Positions 1 through 6,998 of a DNA stretch of 43,199 nucleotides are shown piece by piece (positions within the stretch are counted from its first letter, which is position 1; each line of letters begins with the position of its first letter). Position numbers and translations under genes: made by a program. The notes below the pieces were generated by a model, which did no database searches, was not told the origin of the DNA, and saw only the letters and a list, made by a program, of their open reading frames with translations. The stretch is from NCBI GenBank assembly GCA_910587775.1, contig CAJUNF010000007.1:1-43199 (forward strand), read 5' to 3'. This stretch comes from an uncultured Bacilli bacterium. Its GTDB lineage: Bacteria; Bacillota_I; Bacilli_A; RF39; UBA660.

Positions 1-36
1 AGTTCTTATCATCCTTTTATTTACTTTAGGTTTTAA
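1..36 (+). CDS. C-terminal tail of an MBOAT-family O-acyltransferase (partial)
   Basis: Only the last 11 codons and the TAA stop (34-36) are inside the window. They read SSYHPFIYFRF, and an ending of the type NPFIYFRF is characteristic of membrane-bound O-acyltransferases of the AlgI/DltB/PatA type. The next gene starts 2 bases after the stop and encodes a DHHW-family protein, the usual partner of such transferases. Together they suggest acetylation or another acylation of a cell-surface polymer. The assignment rests on a very short tail plus the neighbour, so it is moderate. Confidence 0.6.
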   Translation, partial: SSYHPFIYFRF

Positions 37-37
37 T

Positions 38-1090
38 ATGAAAGATAAAATCATTGTTATAGCATTTCTTCTTATAATATTTAGTCTAGGCATCTTACAG
101 TTTTGTATAAAAGATCAAGAATTATCTAAGATAGAGCGTCGCAGATTAACAACAATGAAAGATATTTATGAAGATTTTCCAAATAATTTAGAAAATTATT
201 TAAGTGATCAAATTCCTTTTCGAAATAGCTTTCTAAAATTAAATCAAATATGGAATCGTAGTATTTTAAGAAATAAAGAACATAATAATTTATATATTCA
301 AGATGATTTCTTAATTGAAAAATTATACCCTTTAAATGAATCGAGTAAAAACAATTTTATAAAGAAAATAAATGACATAACTAGTAAATACTTATCTGGG
401 AGTAATTGCTTTTTTGCATTAATTCCAGATAAAAGCTTTTTTCTAAATGATCCAATATCTTTAAAAATAAATCATGAGAAACTAATGAATGATTTAGAAG
501 TAAATTTAGAAATTCCTTTTATTAATACTAAAAATACTTTTACTTTAACAGATTACTTCAAAACAGATATTCACTTAAAGCAAGAAGCATATTTTAAATT
601 CCTTCCACTTTTACAAAAATCTTTTCATTTAGAAGATTTAGAAGTTTCGTACACAGAAAAAAATGTTTCTAATTTTAAAGGATCATCATTTTATAAAGCT
701 CCATATTCTTCTTTAGAAGAGTTAACATTTTATGAAAGTGATATAACCAAAAACGCCATTGTTTCACATTTGGAATATCAAAACAATTTAATCTATGAAG
801 AGATGGAAGAGGATACACTTGATATGTATAATATTTTTCTAAATGGTCCAAGTAGCTTGATCAATATTACAAATCCTGCTGCCACAAATGAAAAAGAATT
901 AATTCTTTTTAGGGACTCTTTTGCAAGTAGTCTAGCGCCTTTACTACTACCTTTTTATAAGAAAATAACACTAATTGACTTACGATACATAAAAATGGAT
1001 TATGTAGCAAATTTAGTTGATTTCCAAAATAAAGATGTATTATTTATTTATAGTCCACTTATCATAAATAATAGTTCTATTTTAAAATAA
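38..1090 (+). CDS. DHHW-family (AlgX/DltD-like SGNH) surface acylation protein
   Basis: A 350-residue protein with one N-terminal membrane segment (about residues 4-23) and an extracytoplasmic body. It has the landmarks of the DHHW family: a TDxH element (TDIH, around residue 180) in place of the usual DHHW, a KGSSFYKAPYS segment matching the family's G-x-FY region, and a late block with R292-D293-S294-F295 followed by a LIDLRY strand. In the family these parts form an SGNH-hydrolase-like site that moves acyl groups delivered by a membrane MBOAT protein onto extracellular polysaccharide. The MBOAT tail ends 2 nt upstream, so the two are cotranscribed. The D-x-H version is a departure from the canonical motif. 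Substrate is unknown. Confidence 0.75.
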   Translation: MKDKIIVIAFLLIIFSLGILQFCIKDQELSKIERRRLTTMKDIYEDFPNNLENYLSDQIPFRNSFLKLNQIWNRSILRNKEHNNLYIQDDFLIEKLYPLNESSKNNFIKKINDITSKYLSGSNCFFALIPDKSFFLNDPISLKINHEKLMNDLEVNLEIPFINTKNTFTLTDYFKTDIHLKQEAYFKFLPLLQKSFHLEDLEVSYTEKNVSNFKGSSFYKAPYSSLEELTFYESDITKNAIVSHLEYQNNLIYEEMEEDTLDMYNIFLNGPSSLINITNPAATNEKELILFRDSFASSLAPLLLPFYKKITLIDLRYIKMDYVANLVDFQNKDVLFIYSPLIINNSSILK

Positions 1091-1123
1091 AAAGCAAATC
1101 AAAAAAATTAATTTGCTTTTTTT
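1091..1123 (+). terminator. Rho-independent terminator after the DHHW gene
   Basis: A 9-bp stem (AAAGCAAAT at 1091-1099 with ATTTGCTTT at 1111-1119) is followed by a T run. It starts directly after the stop codon and ends the MBOAT/DHHW unit. Confidence 0.8.
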
Positions 1124-1155
1124 CTATTTTATTTTATAATGTTATCAAAGATCTC

Positions 1156-1230
1156 AGGAGGTGGGAACATGCGCTTATCAAAATAAGTCTGGCATAAACT
1201 TTAGATTATGCCAATAATAGAAAGGCATAA
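1156..1230 (+). promoter_or_regulatory. Leader-peptide/alternative-hairpin region of the ABC-F gene
   Basis: A perfect Shine-Dalgarno (AGGAGGT, 1156-1162) precedes a five-codon ORF, MRLSK-stop, at 1169-1186. Downstream lie three arms of one sequence: TGGCATAA (1190-1197), TTATGCCA (1206-1213) and GGCATAA (1224-1230). The middle arm can pair with the first (8 bp) or with the third. The third overlaps the AAAGG ribosome binding site of the ABC-F gene at 1233. Antibiotic-resistance ABC-F and erm genes are often controlled by short leaders with competing hairpins, and the ErmD and MsrA leaders contain MRL-type peptides. That this one works the same way is inference. No T run follows the first hairpin, so translational control is likelier than termination. 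Confidence 0.5.
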
Positions 1231-1232
1231 AA

Positions 1233-2726
1233 ATGTTTGAATCAAAAGATATAAGTATCACAATCCAAAATCGATACTTTATAAAAGACTTATCATTCTC
1301 CTTAAATAAAAAAGACAAATTAGCAATTATTGGAGAAGAAGGTAACGGAAAATCTACTCTTGTAAAATGTTTACTTGGGATCTGTGACTATGCAACATTA
1401 AAAGGAACAACTAATAACAAAGGAAATACAATTGGCTATCTACCCCAGCAACAAGAAAATACCAAAAAAAGCGTTTTTAACTATTTATTTGACTCTACAA
1501 ATACTTATTATAATAAAATCAGTGATTTCTATAAATATTTAAACCAATTAAATATATCTGAAACACTAATTCATCAAAGCATGTCTTCTTTATCTGGTGG
1601 AGAATCTGTAAAAATAAGAATTTTGAAACTTCTTTTAGAAGATTATGATATCCTTTTTTTTGACGAACCAACAAATGACTTAGATATTGAAACACTAAAA
1701 TGGCTAGAAGACTTTATTATAAAATGCGAAAAGCCAATTCTTTATGTATCACATGATGAAACTCTTCTTAAAAAAACTGCTAATATGATTATTCACATAG
1801 AGCAAAGAAAGAAAAAAACACAATGTCTTTGTAATGTGGCAAAAATGGATTACACTAGTTATATTGAAACTAGAACAAACAGTTTAGAAAATCAAACCAG
1901 AATTGCTGGAAACGAAAAAAGAGAATTCGAGAAAAAGGAAAAAACACTGAATCAAATAAAACAAAAAGTAGATTACCAATTAAATGCTATTTCAAGAAGC
2001 GATCCACATGGTGCAAAATTATTAAAGAAAAAAATGCATAGTATAAAATCCCAAGAGAAAAAATTAAACCAAACAATAATTACAGAAAAACCAGATGTGG
2101 AAGAAGAAATACATTTCTTTTTTGAAAACGAAGAAATACCAAATCATAAAATAGTTTTAGAAGAAAAAATTTCTGAATTAAAAATTGGAGAAAAGATTCT
2201 TTCTAAAAACATCGAACTAAATATCAGTGGACCATCACATGTTTGCATTATAGGAAAAAATGGAGTAGGGAAATCAACACTTTTAAAAGAAATTTATGAA
2301 AAATTAAAAAACAGAAAAGATTTAAAAGTTGGATATATGCCCCAAAACTATGAAGAAATTTTAAACTTAGAAGAAAATGTAAGCGATTTTATCACAAATC
2401 ATAAAGCCTCCGAAATAACAAAATCAAGAATGTATTTAGGGAATATGAATTTTACCAAAGAAGAAATGACTACGAAAATTAAAAACTTAAGTAATGGTTC
2501 AATTGCAAAACTCCTACTAATAAAATTAGTTTTAGAAGAATGTAATGTGTTAATATTAGATGAACCCACTAGAAATATAAGTCCTTTATCAATTCCTGTG
2601 ATTCGAGAAGTTCTAAAAAACTTTAAAGGGACAATTATTAGTGTCTCTCATGATCGACTTTTTATAAACGAAGTGATAGATGAAATCTATGAATTAACCA
2701 AAGCAGGACTAACAAAAATAAAATAG
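1233..2726 (+). CDS. ABC-F ATPase, probable antibiotic-resistance (ribosome protection) type
   Basis: A 497-residue soluble protein with two ATP-binding cassettes and no membrane segment. Cassette 1 has Walker A G34-EEGNGKST, signature LSGGES and FFDEPTNDLD. Cassette 2 has Walker A at 341-349 (GKNGVGKST), a deviant signature LSNGS and LILDEPTRN, each with a following SHD switch His. A lysine/glutamine-rich helical linker of about 100 residues (roughly 190-290) separates them, as expected for the interdomain arm that reaches into the ribosomal exit site. The length, the unequal second cassette with EPTRN and the leader ORF upstream fit the antibiotic-resistance ABC-F group (Msr/Vga/Lsa/OptrA-like) more than the housekeeping EttA/Uup types. 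The drug class cannot be told from sequence. The start is supported by GAAAGG 7 nt upstream. Confidence 0.8.
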   Translation: MFESKDISITIQNRYFIKDLSFSLNKKDKLAIIGEEGNGKSTLVKCLLGICDYATLKGTTNNKGNTIGYLPQQQENTKKSVFNYLFDSTNTYYNKISDFYKYLNQLNISETLIHQSMSSLSGGESVKIRILKLLLEDYDILFFDEPTNDLDIETLKWLEDFIIKCEKPILYVSHDETLLKKTANMIIHIEQRKKKTQCLCNVAKMDYTSYIETRTNSLENQTRIAGNEKREFEKKEKTLNQIKQKVDYQLNAISRSDPHGAKLLKKKMHSIKSQEKKLNQTIITEKPDVEEEIHFFFENEEIPNHKIVLEEKISELKIGEKILSKNIELNISGPSHVCIIGKNGVGKSTLLKEIYEKLKNRKDLKVGYMPQNYEEILNLEENVSDFITNHKASEITKSRMYLGNMNFTKEEMTTKIKNLSNGSIAKLLLIKLVLEECNVLILDEPTRNISPLSIPVIREVLKNFKGTIISVSHDRLFINEVIDEIYELTKAGLTKIK

Positions 2727-2737
2727 AAAAGAGTTAT

Positions 2738-3010
2738 ATGAAAACAGAATTAACAACGATACCAAATGTTGGAAAAAGAACGAAACAAGCTTTAGAAAAC
2801 ATTGGGATTACATGTGTTGAAGATTTAAAAGGCCAAGATCCCGAAGAATTGTATTTGAAAGATTCTCTAAAAAAAGGATTTGAAGAAGATAAATGTCAAT
2901 TATATTTATTACGAATGGCTGTTTATTATGCAGATCATAATACGCATGATAAAGAAAAATTAAAATGGTGGTATTGGAAAGACAAAGACTATCCAGAGAA
3001 AAAAGATTAA
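2738..3010 (+). CDS. Helix-hairpin-helix protein of the Cdd1 (pathogenicity locus) family
   Basis: A 90-residue protein that begins with a helix-hairpin-helix motif (IPNVGKRTKQALENIGI, residues 8-24), followed by DLKGQDPEEL and a Trp/Tyr-rich C-terminus (LKWWYWKD). This is the layout of the small Cdd1/pathogenicity-locus family, which has no established biochemical role beyond a presumed nucleic-acid-binding HhH. It starts 11 nt after the ABC-F stop and is probably cotranscribed with it. A strong terminator follows the stop. Confidence 0.75.
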   Translation: MKTELTTIPNVGKRTKQALENIGITCVEDLKGQDPEELYLKDSLKKGFEEDKCQLYLLRMAVYYADHNTHDKEKLKWWYWKDKDYPEKKD

Positions 3011-3035
3011 AAAGCAAGCCAAAAGTTTGCTTTTT
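3009..3035 (+). terminator. Rho-independent terminator
   Basis: A 9-bp stem (AAAAAGCAA at 3009-3017 with TTGCTTTTT at 3027-3035) lies right at the stop of the HhH gene and separates it from the rarA promoter. Confidence 0.75.
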
Positions 3036-3058
3036 AAATGGATAACAATACATTTGTA

Positions 3059-3067
3059 TGCTATAAT
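3059..3067 (+). promoter_or_regulatory. Extended -10 promoter element of rarA
   Basis: TGCTATAAT: a perfect TATAAT (3062-3067) with the upstream TG of an extended -10 and no good -35. It lies 18 nt before the ATG, so the 5' leader is very short. Confidence 0.6.
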
Positions 3068-3085
3068 AAAAAAAGGAAGTGACTT

Positions 3086-4393
3086 ATGAGAAATTTATTT
3101 GAAGATAACGACTCCTATGAATACAAGCCCTTAGCAGAAAAAATGCGTCCACAAAAATTGGAAGACTTTTTTGGACAGGAAGAGATAGTAGGAAAAAATT
3201 CTCCTATTCGAAAAATGATTGAAAATGATGCTATAACCTCTATGATTTTATGGGGACCTCCTGGAGTTGGAAAAACAACAATTGCTAAAATAATTGCCCA
3301 TCAAACAAACTCTGCATTTTATGAATTATCTGCTGTTACTGCTGGAGTAAAAGAAATTAAAGAGTTAATAGAGCTTGCCAAGTTTAATAAAGCAAGCAAA
3401 AAGAAAACAATTGTTTTTGTAGATGAAATTCATCGCTTTAACAAAAGCCAACAAGATGCCTTCTTACCACATGTAGAAAATGGCAATATTATATTAATTG
3501 GAGCAACAACAGAAAATCCTTCATTCGAAGTAAATTCAGCTCTTTTATCAAGAAGTAAAGTCTATGTTTTAAAAAGTTTAACGCACGAAGAAATTATTGG
3601 CATTTTAAAACGAGCTTTAAAAGAAACAGAATTTCAAAATGTTTTAATAGAAAAAGGAGTATTAGAAATCATTGCTAAACTAAGTAATGGGGATGCTAGA
3701 ACTTCGTTAAACACATTAGAAAATGTGATTAATATTACTCCACTAACAAAAGAAAAGAAAGTAATTAACAAAGAGACTTTAAAGCACTCTTTGCAAAGTA
3801 AAGTATTTCTTTATGATAAAAAAGGAGAGCAGCACTACAATTTAATCTCGGCACTTCATAAATCGATGCGAAATAGCGATCCAGATGCTGCTATTTATTA
3901 CTTAGCAAGAATGCTTGAAGCAGGAGAAGATCCTCTTTATATTGCAAGAAGACTAATTCGCTTTGCTTCTGAAGATATCGGCCTTGCTAATCCAAATGCC
4001 TTAGTACAAGCTACTACAGTTTATAACGCTTGTCATTATAACGGAATGCCTGAATGTAACGTAAATTTAACACAAGCAGTTGTCTATTTAAGTTTAAGTC
4101 CTAAATCAAATGCCTTATATATGGCTTATCAAAGTGCTTCAAAAGACGCAAAGAGCACAATGGAAGAGACTGTCCCATTAAATCTTAGAAATGCGGTAAC
4201 AAAATTAGATAAAGAACTTGGAAATGGTGCATATTATCAATACGCACATGATTTTGAAAATAAAATAACAAACATGCAATGTCTGCCAGATTCATTAAAA
4301 GATAAAACTTATTATTATCCAACTAATAGCGGACATGAAAGTAAATGGAAAGAAATTTTAAATAAAATAAAAGAAACCAAGAAAAAGATTTAA
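3086..4393 (+). CDS. rarA: Replication-associated recombination protein A (AAA ATPase, RarA/MgsA)
   Basis: A 435-residue clamp-loader-like AAA+ ATPase that acts at stalled replication forks. The N-terminus PLAEKMRPQKLEDFFGQEEI is typical of the family. Walker A is G57-PPGVGKTT-65, Walker B is VFVDEIHRFNK, sensor 1 is IGATTENPSF, and the C-terminal half has ARMLEAGEDPLYIARRLIRFASEDIGLANP, a hallmark of RarA/MgsA/WRNIP1. Full length for the family. It is a single-gene transcription unit, with its own promoter at 3059-3067 and a terminator overlapping its last codons. Confidence 0.95.
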   Translation: MRNLFEDNDSYEYKPLAEKMRPQKLEDFFGQEEIVGKNSPIRKMIENDAITSMILWGPPGVGKTTIAKIIAHQTNSAFYELSAVTAGVKEIKELIELAKFNKASKKKTIVFVDEIHRFNKSQQDAFLPHVENGNIILIGATTENPSFEVNSALLSRSKVYVLKSLTHEEIIGILKRALKETEFQNVLIEKGVLEIIAKLSNGDARTSLNTLENVINITPLTKEKKVINKETLKHSLQSKVFLYDKKGEQHYNLISALHKSMRNSDPDAAIYYLARMLEAGEDPLYIARRLIRFASEDIGLANPNALVQATTVYNACHYNGMPECNVNLTQAVVYLSLSPKSNALYMAYQSASKDAKSTMEETVPLNLRNAVTKLDKELGNGAYYQYAHDFENKITNMQCLPDSLKDKTYYYPTNSGHESKWKEILNKIKETKKKI

Positions 4394-4410
4394 TTACTTT
4401 TTCTTTTTTT
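4379..4410 (+). terminator. Rho-independent terminator of rarA
   Basis: AAGAAAAAG (4379-4387) pairs with CTTTTTCTT (4397-4405) across the stop codon, followed by five more T. Confidence 0.7.
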
Positions 4411-4442
4411 ATCCAAAAAATTTTTAAAATATTAAAAAAAGA

Positions 4443-4472
4443 TTGACAATTGAATTTGTATTCAATTATACT
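4443..4472 (+). promoter_or_regulatory. Sigma-A-type promoter of the metal-efflux operon
   Basis: TTGACA (4443-4448), 18-nt spacer, TATACT (4467-4472). A TATAAT also lies at 4472-4477 but at a poorer 23-nt spacing. The spacer is occupied by a palindrome that fits a repressor operator, so binding would block RNA polymerase directly. Confidence 0.75.
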
Positions 4473-4497
4473 ATAATAGTTGAACAATTTTTCAACT
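4448..4497 (+). promoter_or_regulatory. Two ArsR/SmtB-type operator palindromes
   Basis: Operator 1 is AATTGAAT (4448-4455), TTGT, ATTCAATT (4460-4467), exactly between -35 and -10. Operator 2 is AGTTGAA (4478-4484), CAATTT, TTCAACT (4491-4497), at the expected transcription start. Both contain the TGAA-n-TTCA core of CadC/CzrA-type 12-2-12 operators. Repression by the adjacent ArsR-family protein, relieved by metal, is inferred from this placement. Confidence 0.7.
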
Positions 4498-4530
4498 GTT
4501 TAATATAATAAAGAAGAAAGAAGGTGTTTT

Positions 4531-4890
4531 ATGGCTCGTTGTGAATTTTCATGTGATTGTAATATCATTCATGAACAAACAGTAAGTCAAGTAATAAGTG
4601 AAATGCCAAACGAAATAACACTGAATCGTTTAGCAAACCTATATAAACTAATTGGAGATACAACAAGATGTCAAATATTATTTGCACTAGAACAAAGTGA
4701 AATGTGTGTCTGTGATTTAGCAAATGTTTTAAATATGACCAAATCAGCTGTTTCTCATCAATTAGCAGTATTAAGACAAAATGAAATAGTAAAATGTCGA
4801 AGAAATGGAAAAGAAGTTTATTATTCTCTAAAGGATAAACATATCACAAAACTCTTTTTAGTTGGCTTAGAACATATAAAACACGAATAA
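4531..4890 (+). CDS. Metal-sensing ArsR/SmtB-family repressor, CadC-like
   Basis: A 119-residue winged-helix repressor. It has both metal sites known in CadC: an N-terminal Cys cluster (C4, C8, C10) with C59-V-C61-D in the alpha-3 helix, which in CadC bind Cd/Pb/Bi, and a C-terminal alpha-5 site (D102, H104, H115, H118) with the same spacing as the Zn site of CzrA/SmtB. The recognition helix is LNMTKSAVSHQLAVLR. It is the first gene of the efflux operon and probably represses its own promoter through the two palindromes just upstream. Retention of both sites suggests a sensor for soft heavy metals and zinc. Cu sensing is not predicted from these residues although the operon exports Cu too. 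Confidence 0.85.
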   Translation: MARCEFSCDCNIIHEQTVSQVISEMPNEITLNRLANLYKLIGDTTRCQILFALEQSEMCVCDLANVLNMTKSAVSHQLAVLRQNEIVKCRRNGKEVYYSLKDKHITKLFLVGLEHIKHE

Positions 4891-4912
4891 TGAGAAAGAA
4901 GGAAAATTTTAA

Positions 4913-5137
4913 ATGACAAAATACAAATATAAAATAAAAAATTTAGATTGTGCAAACTGTGCTAATTCTTTAGAATTAGCTCTACAAAAAATAGAAGGAT
5001 TAGAAAATATAACAATCAGTTTTATGACAGAAAAACTAAACTTTGAATGTGAAGAAAATGAGAAAGAAAAGTATTTAGAAAAAATAAAAACCATAATTCA
5101 AAAAGAAGAACCAGATGTAGAAATAGAAGAGGTATAA
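4913..5137 (+). CDS. Stand-alone heavy-metal-associated (HMA) domain, partner of the Cd/Zn ATPase
   Basis: A 74-residue ferredoxin-like HMA domain with the metal-binding loop DC13-ANC16. The acidic second half (EENEKEK, EEPDVEIEEV) is typical of the N-terminal metal-binding domains of Zn/Cd ATPases. The next gene starts 1 nt after its stop, and that ATPase has no N-terminal HMA of its own, so this looks like a domain split off the pump and kept as a separate chaperone or regulatory subunit. Its role in delivering Zn/Cd is inferred from that arrangement. Confidence 0.8.
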   Translation: MTKYKYKIKNLDCANCANSLELALQKIEGLENITISFMTEKLNFECEENEKEKYLEKIKTIIQKEEPDVEIEEV

Positions 5138-5138
5138 A

Positions 5139-6998
5139 ATGAATTCTAAACAACAAAGAATGATTTTAAAAATCACTTTATCAGGAATCATTATGCTACT
5201 TGGAATGACTTTGTCTTTTCAAGATTTTTTCTACAATCAAATTCTTTTTATAATTGCATATATGATTATCGGCTATGATATCATCATAAAATCATGCAAA
5301 AATATCTTAGGTGGAAAAGTTTTTGACGAAAACTTTCTTATGACTATTGCTACAATAGGAGCTATGTTAATAAAAGAATATAACGAAGCAGTTGCTGTTA
5401 TGCTTTTTTATCAAATTGGAGAACTGTTTCAAAGTTATGCAGTAAGAGAATCTCGAAAATCAATTACCAATTTAATGAATATTCGTCCAGATTATGCTAA
5501 CGTTTATCGAAAAAATAAATGGCTTAAAGTAAATCCAAATGAAGTAGATATAAACGAAACTATCTTAGTTAAACCAGGAGAAAAAATTCCTCTTGATGGT
5601 ATTATCATAAAAGGTAGTTCAAAATTAAATACGATGGCTTTGACTGGTGAATCGCTTCCTCAATCAGTAAGTATAAATGACACCGTATTAAATGGATGTA
5701 TAAATTTAGAAGGAATATTAGAAATCAAAGTAACAACAGAATTTTCAGAATCAACAGTTATGAAAATACTAGAACTAGTTGAAAACGCTACGAATAGAAA
5801 ATCAAAATCTGAAAACTTTATTAGCAAATTTGCAAGATTATATACACCAATTGTTGTTATACTAGCTATATCTTTAGCTATCATTCCACCATTACTTTTT
5901 TCGGGTGCTACATTTTCTTCATGGCTTTACCGAGCTTTATCATTTTTGGTAGTATCTTGTCCTTGTGCTTTAGTAATTTCAATTCCTTTAAGTTTTTTTG
6001 GAGGACTTGGTGCAGCATCTAAAATGGGTATTTTAATTAAAGGAAGTAATTATTTAGAAGCGTTATCTAAAACAGAAATTGTTGTATGTGATAAAACAGG
6101 AACTCTTACTGAAGGTGAATTTAAAGTTCAAGAGATTCAAGAAGTAAATATGAAAAAAGATGAATTATTAAAAACTGCTGCCTATGCAGAATATTTTTCC
6201 AATCATCCAATTGCTTTTTCTCTAAAAAAAGCTTATGGCAAAGAGATTGAAGAAGATAAAACCAAAGATTTTAAAGAATTAAGTGGAAAAGGAATAAGCG
6301 CTATTGTTTCAAATCATAATGTTTTAATTGGAAATGAGAAATTAATGCAAGAATTTTCTATTGAAATAGAGAAAAAAAAGACGACAAATACTCAAATTTT
6401 CGTTGCTATTGACCATGTATTTAGTGGATCAATTATAATAGGAGATACCATAAAACAAAGTGTTCTAGATTTTACTGAAAATCTAAAACATCAAGGAATT
6501 AAAAAAACAGTGATACTTACAGGAGATGAAGAAAATATCAGTAAAAAGATTTCATCCTTTCTAAAATTTGATGAATATCATGCAAAATTACTTCCACAAG
6601 ATAAAGTAGCTTGGATAGAAAATTTAATAACACAAAAATCATCTAACGGAAATGTATTGTTTTTAGGAGATGGCGTAAATGACGCTCCTGTATTAGCTCG
6701 TAGTGATATTGGGTGTGCAATGGGTGGGCTTGGTAGTGATGCTGCAATTGAATCATCTGATATTGTTATTATGAACGATGATCCATCTAAACTAGTCGAC
6801 GCCATCAAACTTTCTAAAAAAACAATGAAGATCGTGAAAGAAAACATCATTTTTGCAATAAGTGTTAAAATAATAGTATTAATATTAAGTGCACTAGGCC
6901 TTGCATCAATGTGGTGGGCCGTATTTGCAGATGTCGGAGTTTCTGTAATTTCTATTATAAATGCCTTAAGAATTTTAAAAGGAGTTAAAAAGAAATGA
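5139..6998 (+). CDS. cadA: P1B-2 type heavy-metal ATPase (Cd/Zn/Pb exporter), CadA/ZntA family
   Basis: A 619-residue membrane pump that uses ATP to export divalent soft metals. It has the actuator motif T169-GES, the membrane metal motif C274-P-C276, the phosphorylated Asp in D318-KTGTLT, the HP motif SNHPIAF, and GDGVNDAPVLA. The last two membrane helices carry K (SVKIIVLIL) and D (WAVFADVGVSVISIINALR), which identify subgroup P1B-2 (Zn/Cd/Pb) rather than copper pumps. There is no N-terminal HMA; that domain is the separate upstream gene. GAGGT inside the end of the HMA gene serves as ribosome binding site. Its end overlaps the copper pump by 4 nt (ATGA), so the two are translationally coupled. 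Confidence 0.92.
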   Translation: MNSKQQRMILKITLSGIIMLLGMTLSFQDFFYNQILFIIAYMIIGYDIIIKSCKNILGGKVFDENFLMTIATIGAMLIKEYNEAVAVMLFYQIGELFQSYAVRESRKSITNLMNIRPDYANVYRKNKWLKVNPNEVDINETILVKPGEKIPLDGIIIKGSSKLNTMALTGESLPQSVSINDTVLNGCINLEGILEIKVTTEFSESTVMKILELVENATNRKSKSENFISKFARLYTPIVVILAISLAIIPPLLFSGATFSSWLYRALSFLVVSCPCALVISIPLSFFGGLGAASKMGILIKGSNYLEALSKTEIVVCDKTGTLTEGEFKVQEIQEVNMKKDELLKTAAYAEYFSNHPIAFSLKKAYGKEIEEDKTKDFKELSGKGISAIVSNHNVLIGNEKLMQEFSIEIEKKKTTNTQIFVAIDHVFSGSIIIGDTIKQSVLDFTENLKHQGIKKTVILTGDEENISKKISSFLKFDEYHAKLLPQDKVAWIENLITQKSSNGNVLFLGDGVNDAPVLARSDIGCAMGGLGSDAAIESSDIVIMNDDPSKLVDAIKLSKKTMKIVKENIIFAISVKIIVLILSALGLASMWWAVFADVGVSVISIINALRILKGVKKK

